A DNA stretch of 64,000 nucleotides from Cyanophora paradoxa. Its lineage: Eukaryota > Glaucocystophyceae > Cyanophorales > Cyanophoraceae. Made by a program: the position numbers and the translations under genes. The stretch covers positions 62,001-126,000 of the forward strand of contig QPMI01000531.1 of the NCBI GenBank assembly GCA_004431415.1, written 5' to 3'. Within the stretch, counting starts at the first letter, position 1; the number at the start of each line of letters is the position of its first letter. Below are positions 56,601-64,000 of the stretch, in pieces. Under the pieces are notes generated by a model that saw only the letters and a program-made list of their open reading frames with translations, made no database searches and was not told the origin of the DNA.

Positions 56601-56723
56601 CGCCGGGCGCAGCACCGGCGCCGCCGCGGCTGCCGAGGTCGCCGACGAGGCGGGGAGCTGGCGCCGGCGAGAGGAGGAAGCTTCTACAGCCGCGGCGGCG
56701 GCGGAGCACGGGAGGAAAGCCAT
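53640..56723 (-). CDS. NDH2: Type II NAD(P)H dehydrogenase (alternative, FAD-dependent)
   Basis: A non-proton-pumping enzyme that moves electrons from NAD(P)H to quinone via FAD. The Met at 56723 begins [20 protein letters not shown], an Ala/Ser/Arg-rich leader like a plastid or mitochondrial transit peptide, with a later [16 protein letters not shown] segment. Exon 1 (56358-56723, 122 codons) has a GC donor at 56357; exon 2 starts at 56251. An intron then joins PQCQ to CPICQRP. The FAD motif is [11 protein letters not shown], split by an intron before [14 protein letters not shown]-type core follows as [34 protein letters not shown] and [20 protein letters not shown]. The NAD motif is [20 protein letters not shown] (about 55190). 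Next are [41 protein letters not shown] (second FAD contact), [21 protein letters not shown], and the membrane-contact tail [36 protein letters not shown] at 53640. Plastid location is inferred, not shown. Confidence 0.92.
55593..55619. repeat. G homopolymer, about 27 nt, in an intron
   Basis: On the sense (minus) strand of the NADH dehydrogenase gene this is a C run next to the donor side of an intron. It is one of several long C tracts in introns of this window and likely to vary in length. Confidence 0.9.
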
Positions 56724-58849
56724 CTTCTTGTTTCTCAAGGATTTCGTTGGATTGGCCCAGTGGACTAGACTGCAGCTAAGCGGCGAGGGGCGCGTGGCGG
56801 GCACTGGCGGCCCGGCGGAGAAGCACGGTGTGACTCAAGTGCTAGCTATAGCTACCTACTCATAGGTAATTCCTCCGTTTACCGGTAAAAGTAAAGCGCA
56901 ACCCTACTCGTGAGTCCGGCGCTCGCGCGCCGCCGTTAATTAACGTTGGCAGGCAGTTAATTGCACCGTTTAACTTGCACGCGTCACCCGTCACGAACTT
57001 CCGCGGTGACGGCGCTGCGTCACCGGAACTGGCCGCGGCCCGCGCCGTAGGCCTGCTGCTTGGGGTCAAGCATTTGCCTCAAGCACTTGGCTTGACCTCT
57101 AGCCCCAAGCATTTGAGCCAGAAAGCCGTGCTTGAAGATACTTGCAAATATTATGGGGGGGGGGGGAGCAGGGGGGGGAAGGGCCATACTTAGGCACAGC
57201 GAAGTATAGGCTCATGATCAGCGGCTCAGCCAGCTGCAGGCAGCCAGCATGCGCAGCAATGCCGCCGAAGGAGAAGGGCAAATCCACGCAGTCAGATGCA
57301 GTCATCGGCAAGGATCCGGACGCGTCCGATCCGGCAACATCTCATATACATTCCGTGCCGCGCGCAGTGCCCCCGGCCCGCGCAGCCCATCGCCGGCTCC
57401 AGCGATGCGCCTGCATGCGCAGCTGCAGCTGCGCCAGGGGCGCCTGCAGCAGCGCAATTGCAAGGGCCGCGCACGGACGCGGTCGAGCTCCACCCGGTCC
57501 GATGTCCGAAAGGCCTAGTCCCGTAGGTTCATCTCTCGACTTGACACAGATGGACACCTCAGTTATATCTCTAGCCATTTGTCTCGGTGTGTGCGAATTC
57601 ATCGAAAAAGCGCACGGACGCGGACGACTTAAAAAGCTTCGAATTCGAGCCGATGGCCATGGACAGCCACCTCTGGCTTAAGCGGCAGATCCACATTCTC
57701 ACTTCGTGGGTCTAGATCTCTGCTGGTCGACAGCCATTTCAACACGCCGCGGCGCGCGCAGCACGGGCTGTTCGCGCCGACAGACTCGAGATGGCGAATC
57801 CGCTCAGCGGCTCAGCACGCGGCATGGGCAGGCGACGCTCGGCCCAGCCTTTGAGGCCGTGAAGCCGCTCTCGGATGATCATGAAGATAACCTGGCGCCG
57901 GCGAAGCGCGCACTGGATGCGCGGCTAGCGCTGGGCCTTGGCCCTGAACCCGTGCGCCCGGCCCCCGCGCCCGGCGGCCCGCCCGGCCCGCGCGCGCGCG
58001 CGCGACGCCCGCTCACTCGGCCGCAGAAGCTATCGTCCGACGGATATCGATCGATATCGCGGGACGATCAGGCGGATCATCCTGGCGGAGCACGCGCGCC
58101 AGCGGAAGTTTCACCGACTCAGTGAACAATTTGAGCAAGATCGTATACGACTTAGTTGTTTATGTTTCACTGAACAATTTGAGCAAGATCGCACACGAAC
58201 GTGCGTAGCTAGCTAGCGCGCGCCTTAGGGAAGAGAAAAAGAGGGGCGTACATGGGGTACCCCCCCTCAAGCATTTGACAAATATTTGACCTAGCCGAGG
58301 GGCCAAGCATTTGAGCCGGCCGGCTGGGGTGCTTGGCTTGGCTTGACTCCGGAAGGCCAAAATTTGGCTTGGCTTGGCTTGAAGCCGGGGGGGGTCAAGC
58401 ATCAGGCCTACCGCGCCGGCGCCGGCCCGGCGGGCGGTGAAGGGGGTTTCGGAGCACCTGGTTTCGGAGCACCTGGTTTCGGAGCTCGCCTGGGGGTATC
58501 GATGATCGCGCACTTCCGCGCGCGGGTCCCCGCGAGCAAGGACTTGCCAAGGAGATGGAGGATCATGGAGCACGAAAGTGCAGGCACGTGGGGCGTGTCT
58601 CGTGCGGAGTCGCGATCGTGCCGCGAGTCGTGCGCCAGCGCCGGCCCAGCCGCCCACGCCCACGTGCCGCCAAGGCGGCCCAGCCCGCCCCAGCCTCGCT
58701 CGACTATCTTCTAATGCGAATTTCAACAATAAAACACCTGCTCCGGTCCCGAGCGAGCGGGACAACGAAGCAACGAAGGGGCGGGGGAACACGGGCCGCG
58801 GGCGCTGCGGCCTGCGGCCTGCGGCGCCGGGTGCTATTTACAGGGGCGC
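56724..58849. other. Intergenic region with CAAGCATTTG repeats
   Basis: Over 2 kb with no secure exon. Words of the form TCAAGCATTTG / CAAGCATTTGAGCC recur at about 57065-57120 and 58265-58315, with GCTTGGCTTGGCTTG runs at 58330-58385. A 20-bp word GAACAATTTGAGCAAGATCG occurs twice near 58124 and 58172. G runs occur at 57158-57180 and 58386-58396. Frames such as 57142-57681 lack protein-like features. Confidence 0.55.
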
Positions 58850-60883
58850 TCAGTCGAGAAGCGAGTGCGGGGGCTGCTGCGGGGCGGCGGGGGCGGTGGC
58901 CGGCGGGGGTCCCGGCGCGTAGTACGGGGGCGGGGCAGGGTAGTAGGCCGGGGGCGGGGCCGGGAAGTGCGCCCACCCGGCGGCGTGGGGGGCGGCGGCA
59001 GGCCCACGCCGGCGCCCGGGGCGGGGCGGCATGCGCGGGTACATGGGCGGGAAGTGGGCCTGGGCCGGGGGCGGGGCGGGGCCGGGACGGCGACGGCGGG
59101 GCGGGGCGCGGCGGCAGCGGCGGCGCCGGCGGCAGCGCCGGCGGCGGCAGCGACGGAGACGACCTGGGAGAGGGGGGCGGGCTCGGGGGCGGGGGCGGGG
59201 CGGGCCTCCTCGGCGAGGAGCGGGGCGCGCTGGCCGGCCTCGACGGAGCCGGCGCTGTCGGCGCGGACGAGGCTGTAGTTGTGGCGCTGCAGCAGCCGCC
59301 GCACCGTCTCCCCGAGCTGCACGCTCGGCACCTCCCAGCGGAAGGCGGGGAGGGCGAGGTCGCGCCGGGCCCGCACGCGGCGGACGCAGCAGCACGCCAG
59401 CCGCGCCAGGCCCACCAGCAGCAGCACGCTCACCACCCCCGCCACGAACCCGTGCTTCTGCTCGCCCCGTCAGCCGTGCGCGGGGCGGGGGGCGGGGGCG
59501 ACGGGGGAGCGCACGGCGCCCATGCCGAAGAAGCGGTGCGCCATGCGGCGGCGCTGCTCCATGCGGGCGTGGAGCATGCGCCCGAAGGCGTCCAGCCGCA
59601 TCTCGAAGGTGCGCACGGCGCCCAGCAGGCACGCCACGCGCTCGTCGCCGGCCTGCGTGCGCGGCGGTGAGCGGGGCGGCGCGGGGCCGGGCCGGGCGGG
59701 GGCGGGGCTGGGCGGGCGGCGCACGAGGGCGCGGCACTTGTCGAGCTCGGAGGGGGCTGGCGGGGCGCGGGGACGGGCCCGGGCGGGCTCCGGGAGCGGG
59801 GCGGGTCGGCGGCGGGGACGAAGGCGACCCAGGCCTCCACCACGACCCGGTGCTCCGAGACCGGCTCCGCAGGGGACCCCGACGAGTGCCACGCCGGCAG
59901 CGGCGGCCCCGGCGGCATCTCCCCGCGCGGCGGCGGCGGAGGCATCTCGCCGCGCGGCGGCGGCGGAGGCATCTCGCCGCGCGGCGGCGGTGGCATCTCG
60001 CCGCGCATCTTCTTGCCGGCCGGCTCGTCGTGGCCGTGCTCGGCGCGGGTCGCCATGCGCTCGGGTATCGCCATGCGGTGCTCACCGCCCTTGAAGCCGG
60101 GGCCCATCGCCCCGCGCGGGCCCTCCGGGCCGCCGGGGCCCGCGCGGCCCCAGCGCTCCATGCGCATGCGGATCCAGTTGCGGACGGTCTGTTCGAGCTG
60201 ATCGAAGTCCTCCACGAGGCACTTGCCCTTCTCGTCGCCCTGCGAGGCCCCGTGAGCCCGCGCGACGCTTCTCGAAGGTTCGAGCCGGACCTGCAGCGCG
60301 TCGCACTTGCGCGCGTCCGGGATCTCGGGCATCGGGGGCATCGGGCCCTCCTCGTGCCCGTGGCAAAGGAGCGAGCGGCCGCCGTGGCCGTGAGGGCCGC
60401 CGTTCGCGCCCGGGCCGCCGTGGGGCCCGCCGCGGCCGTGCCATTCGCGCATGCGCTGCATCGTCATACGAAGGAAGTCCTCCAGGGCCGCGATGGTCTT
60501 CATCGCGCAGACAGAGAGCGCCTCCCCCTTCTCAGACTGACACTTGTCCACGTTCGCGGGGCCGCCGGGGCGGATCAGCTGTGGCGGCACGCCGAGTCAG
60601 CGTTCGGAGGGGCGCGGGCGAAAAGGAGCCGGCGGACCTCCTCGAACTCCTCCAGGGGCCCTCCGTGCGGCCCAGGAGGGCCGTGTGGCCCCGGTCCCGG
60701 GCCCCAAGCGCCGCGGGGGCCATCGCCCCGCGGGCCGTGACCCTCGTCGTGGTCCCGGTGACGAAGTTTGGCGTGGTCGCCGTGCTTATCCCCATCCTTC
60801 TTCTCGTGCTCCTTGTGTCCGTGGGCCGCAACGATCGCCGCACCCGCGACCAGCAGGAGGACGAAGAGCGCCCCGCGGCGCAT
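58850..60883 (-). CDS. Signal-anchored membrane protein with three C-x10-C modules
   Basis: The Met at 60883 starts MRRGALFVLLLVAGAAIVAA, a clear signal peptide. A His/Lys/Asp-rich segment (HGHKEHEKKDGDKHGDHA) follows and could bind metal. Three modules then recur, each with Cys-x10-Cys and an amphipathic helix of about 25-30 residues: KCQSEKGEALSVC + EDFLRMTMQRMREWHGR; KCDALQGDEKGKC + QLEQTVRNWIRMRMERWGR; KCRALAGDERVAC + RTFEMRLDAFGRMLHARM. Between modules lie Gly/His-rich and (GEMPPPPPR)n linkers. A transmembrane helix (FVAGVVSVLLLVGLARLACC) is followed by basic residues, so the C-terminus is cytosolic: ETVRRLLQRHNYSLVRAD, then a Pro/Tyr tail (PPPAYYPAPPPYYAPGPPP) ending at TGA 58850. I do not recognise the family. 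A surface or endomembrane protein is inferred from topology. Confidence 0.72.
59535..60542 (-). other. Three C-x10-C helical modules
   Basis: Module 1: cysteine codons at 60542-60540 and 60509-60507. Module 2: 60305-60303 and 60221-60219, interrupted by an intron (60240-60290) between them. Module 3: 59736-59734 and 59631-59629, again with an intron between the cysteines. After splicing, each pair is separated by exactly ten residues and followed by a helix rich in Arg, Met and aromatic residues. Modules 2 and 3 share the intron position just after the CxAL tetrapeptide. Confidence 0.75.
59895..60010 (-). repeat. GEMPPPPPR-coding minisatellite
   Basis: A GC-rich unit of 24-27 bp is repeated four times in frame, encoding GEMPPPPR, GEMPPPPPR, GEMPPPPPR and GEMPPGPP. 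It forms a polyproline linker between the second and third C-x10-C modules. Confidence 0.9.
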
Positions 60884-61052
60884 GATGCTGTGGATGCTGC
60901 TGTAGCGGCTCGTGAATGCTGCTGCGGCTGCTGGTAATGCTAGTGACTTCTTGTGGAAGCCGAGGAGGAACTTTCTGCCGCGCCCGAAGCGCGTGCGAAA
61001 TGATGCCGAAATCTCGAGCTCCGACGTCGACGAAGGCACCACGTAAGACTGC

Positions 61053-61088
<36 letters not shown>

Positions 61089-61417
61089 TTCGGTAACCCT
61101 CCCGGCCGGCGTCGAACCCGTGCCTTGGCGTTTGCTCGTGGTGGAGCGGCGCGTTTCTCCAGTGATCGGCAGGAGCGGCGCAGCGCGTCGGGAAGCAACG
61201 GGGGACCTGAGCCGACGAGTCGCGTCGAACGCACCATCGATCTGACCGGACCGCCTGTGCGGCAGCAGCAGGTGCGCCTGCGGCAGGTTTCGCGGTTCGA
61301 TAGGCCGCGCTATTCGATAGAGTTCGGTTACGGCGCCGCGCCCAGTCGTCCCGCGCCGGCTGACGCGATGCCGGTGCGCGAAGGTTGTGCAAGGGCCGGT
61401 CCCCATCGCTGGTTGCA
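60884..61417. promoter_or_regulatory. Divergent spacer with 35-nt C homopolymer
   Basis: This lies between the start of the C-x10-C protein gene (60883, leftward) and the kinase start (61418, rightward). It contains an uninterrupted C run at 61054-61088, the longest in the window. A longer first exon for either gene is possible; a frame at 61125-61589 is open but is contradicted by the kinase frame. Confidence 0.5.
61054..61088. repeat. C homopolymer, 35 nt
   Basis: Thirty-five consecutive C residues in the spacer between two divergent genes. Such runs can form i-motif or G-quadruplex structures and are prone to length change and base-call error. Confidence 0.92.
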
Positions 61418-64000
61418 ATGGCAGACCGCCACGACAGACCCGGGGCGAAGAAAGCAAGGGAGGCGGCGGGCCCTTACTATGACTCCAGGGGCCAGCAAGC
61501 GACGACTTCGGCCCAGCAAGCTTCTGCAGCTGAGACCATGGAACTTAACCAGCGTACGCGCGTCATCGAGGATGTTTTTCTGCTGCTGACTCCGTGCAGG
61601 CCCTTCGGTTGACGGTTTGATTGAGATCAGTGCGCGCCCCCGCCGGCCGCACGCGAGATCGCAAGCGGAACTGACGGATCCCGGAACTGCGCGCAGAGGC
61701 GGACATACTCTTCAAGGGAGAGGAGCTTGGGAAAGGGTGCGTCTGGGAGGGCAGCGGGTGGCGGCCCGGGGCCGACTTTGACTGGGGGCCGCAGGGCGTG
61801 CGCGACGGTCTACAAGGGGAAGTATATGCTCGACGACGTGGCCATCAAGGAGTTCAGCGACTACTACGACCCCAGCTTCGCTTCCGAGGCGCGCGCGCCC
61901 CGTCCTCGGCGCCGCGCGCCGCCCCCGCGCCCACCCCTGACCGCGCGCGCAGTTCAGAATCCAGCTTATGACGACGCACAGCCACGTGGTAAAAATCATC
62001 GGAGCGCAGACGAAGCAGCCGCCCCTTCGCATCGTCATGGTCCGCAGCGCCGGCCGGCCCGCCCGCCCGCCGCCGGCCCGGGCGTCGAGCGCGGGGGCGC
62101 AGGAGCTGATGGGCGGCAATCTGCGCTCGGTCGTGCTGGAAGACCTTGGGGTTGAGCTGAGCCTGGCCGACCGTCTCCGCCTCATGCGCCAGGCCCGCCG
62201 GCCGGCCCCCGCGCGCTCGCCGCCCACCCGACGCGGCCTTGACGCCGCCCCGGGGCAGGTCTGCCTGGGCCTCTGCGCCCTGCACAGCAAGAGCCCTCAC
62301 ATCGTGCACGGCGACCTCAAGGCCCGCCCGCCCCGCCCGCGCCGCCGCTCGCCGGGGTCTCACGGGGGCGGGGCGCATCGCGCAGAGCCTGAACGTGCTG
62401 GTGAAGAAGACGGGGGGCCCGGAGCGCTTCGAGTGCAAGCTCTCGGACTTCGGCCTGGCGAAGATCATGGAGGCGACGAAGACCTCCATGCTCGCCCGGC
62501 AGCCCCAGCAGGCCGCCCCCACCGACTCCGCCCCGCACGGCGGCGCCGGCTCCTTCCCCTGGATGGGTGCGCCCCGCCCCGCCCCGCCCCGCCCGCCCCG
62601 CCCCGGCTGGACGTGACGCGGCGGGGCGGCGGGGCAGCGCCGGAGGTGATGGGCGGGCAGCAGGCGACGCGGAGCAGCGACGTGTACAGCTTCGCGACCG
62701 TCTGCTGGGAGATCCTCACGCGGCGGGCGCCCCACGCCGGCCTCACCCCTCAAAACGTGCCGTCGCTCCCGGGCGTGCGCCGGCCCCAGCGGGCGCTGAG
62801 CGGCGCGCAGATCGTGTCGCTGATCGGGCGGCGGGGATCGGAGGCGGACGCGATGCTCGACGATGGTCGTGATCGCGAGAGGTTCCTGCCCCACGCGCTC
62901 CCGCCCGACTGCCCGGAGCCCCTCCGCAGGGTCCGCCGGCCCCTCGCCCCGCTGCGCCGCCCTGGGCCTCTGACGGGGCCGGCAGCTGCTGGTGCGCTGC
63001 TGGAGCGTCGACCGGGCGGCGCGGCCGACGGCGCTCGAGGCCCTCGACGAGCTCACCCGCCTCGAGGCCGAGGCGACGCAGCACGCCAGTGCGCCCGCCC
63101 CCCTCCTCCCTACCCCCAGTGCCTCCACCGCCTCACCGCCGCCGGCCGCAGCGGCGCTCGTCGCGGCGCACGTCGACGCGTACATGGGGGAGCACGGCGG
63201 CAGCGAGCAGAACCGCGACGCCCGCCTCGAACTCCGCCTCTGCAAGGTCCCCCGCCCCCTCCCCCGCCCCGCCCCGCCCCGCCCCGCCCCGCCCCGCCCC
63301 GCCCTGCCCGCCCTTTGGCGAGCGGGGGGCGCAGCTGGTGAAAGAGTACGAGCGGTCGCCGCGCGCCGCGGAGCTCCTCTCCGCCTTTGCCGCCGAAGTG
63401 CAGAGCCGGCGCGCCCCGCCCCGCGCCGCCCCGCGCCGCCCCGCGCCGCCCAGAGCGAACGGGGGCGCAGATTCTCCCCCGACGCGATCCGAGTGGACGA
63501 GAAGCTGGGGCGCGAGATGCGCGTCGTCGGGATGCTGCCCGAGATATGCAAGCTGTGGGCGCGCTTCTTGGCGACCCAGAGCTTCGTGGGGGCCGACGGG
63601 CGCGCCTACTGGAGGCGGGCGGCGCTGGCGGACATCACGAGGGCCGAGTTCAACTTCGTCTCGCTCGGCGAACCCCAGTTCCGCGAGATCCTCGCCATCG
63701 GTGCCCGCCGCCCCCGCCCCCGCCAGGCCCGCGCGGGGCCGACTCGGGGCGTGCAGCGCTGCCGGAGCGGCGGGAGCACGTGGCGCAGGAGACGTACACG
63801 GAGGACGAGGTGCGCGAGTTCTGCTACTGGCTCCACCCCGTCGCCATCACCCACCGCAGCGTGCGCGCCGCCCCCCGCCCCCCGCCGCCCGCCCCCCGCC
63901 CTCATCCCAGCCGGGGCGCAGCTTGAGAGGCTCTTCGTGGGCGGCGCCCGCGTCGGCGACGCCTTCCTCACCCTCGAGGTGACCCCCGCCCCGGGGGCGG
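61418..64000 (+). CDS. TKL-like protein kinase, 3' end cut by window edge
   Basis: Rebuilt exons: 61418 onward, 61600-61629, 61697-61736, 61795-61888, 61953-62039, 62103-62192, 62259-62321, 62386-62566, 62638-62756, 62811-62930 and 62986 onward, all in frame. The kinase domain shows the Gly loop LGKGACATVYKG, catalytic Lys in DDVAIKEF, the hinge region, the catalytic loop HGDLKSLNVLV (Asp and Asn present, but HRD Arg replaced by Gly), DFGLAK, the activation end GSFPWMAPEVM, DVYSFATVCWEILTRRAPH and a C-lobe end LLVRCWSVDRAARPTALEAL. This pattern fits the tyrosine-kinase-like group of Ser/Thr kinases. After 63080 an extra C-terminal region follows: ALVAAHVDAYMGEHGGSEQN, LVKEYERSPRAAELLSAFAA, LPEICKLWARFLATQSFVGA and REFCYWLHPVAITHRSV; I do not recognise it. 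Three introns (donors 61889, 62193, 62322) are GC-AG. The start Met at 61418 fits the first exon but is not proven. Confidence 0.87.

Noticed and set aside
61125-61589. 154-codon plus-strand frame next to the kinase start
   Set aside because: It overlaps the kinase first exon in another frame, and only the kinase frame joins downstream exons with correct phase.
1-64000. CRISPR arrays, bacterial operons, rRNA or tRNA genes
   Set aside because: No spaced direct repeats, no Shine-Dalgarno-linked gene strings, and no cloverleaf or rRNA core sequence was noticed; the spliced genes are eukaryotic.

Overview
This is a window of nuclear DNA from a GC-rich, gene-dense unicellular eukaryote, most likely a flagellated alga. 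Genes are cut by many short introns (about 45-130 nt), so no reading frame stays open for long. Exceptions are a few long exons in the dynein gene. Introns are C-rich on the sense strand and built from CCCCG-type runs. They start with GTGCGC, GTCCGC or, quite often, GCGCGC, carry a CTGAC/CTCAG-like branch motif some 12-30 nt before the acceptor, and end in GCAG. A complete outer-arm dynein heavy chain shows that the cell builds motile cilia. A type II NADH dehydrogenase with a long, transit-peptide-like N-terminus and an mTERF and a RAP protein (both families act on organellar nucleic acids) fit a photosynthetic protist. The style recalls haptophytes or pelagophytes, but the sequence alone does not settle this.

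Layout, left to right. 0-5.6 kb (minus): an incomplete coiled-coil protein at the edge and a many-exon protein I do not recognise. 6.3-7.9 kb (minus): a DUG3/YafJ-type class II glutamine amidotransferase; I could rebuild all ten exons, including a 16-nt microexon. 8.2-9.6 kb (plus): a RING-H2 ubiquitin ligase. 10.2-12.9 kb (plus): a RAP-domain protein with several apparent frameshifts. 12.9-14.8 kb: intergenic, rich in short palindromes. 14.8-17.4 kb (plus): an RGG-rich protein of unusual composition. 18.2-19.8 kb (minus): an F-box protein. 20.6-22.6 kb (plus): an mTERF protein, fully rebuilt. 23.5-28.5 kb (minus): an acidic coiled-coil gene with a recent 643-bp tandem duplication of an exon cassette. 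29.3-31.2 kb (minus): a second F-box protein. 31.8-46.7 kb (minus): outer-arm dynein heavy chain, gamma type. 47.0-52.9 kb (plus): RFC1, the large clamp-loader subunit. 53.6-56.7 kb (minus): type II NAD(P)H dehydrogenase. 58.9-60.9 kb (minus): a secretory membrane protein with three copies of a C-x10-C helical module that I cannot match to a known domain. 61.4-64 kb (plus): a TKL-like kinase with a C-terminal extension that runs off the window.

Several neighbours are divergently transcribed from short shared spacers (amidotransferase/RING, dynein/RFC1, F-box/mTERF, membrane protein/kinase). The genes cover unrelated housekeeping roles (motility, replication, organelle gene expression, redox, protein turnover, signalling) and do not form one pathway. 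The most unusual features are the frequent GC-AG introns, the exon-cassette amplification and the C-x10-C protein. Coordinates of rebuilt exons are firm where stated; elsewhere gene ends are approximate.
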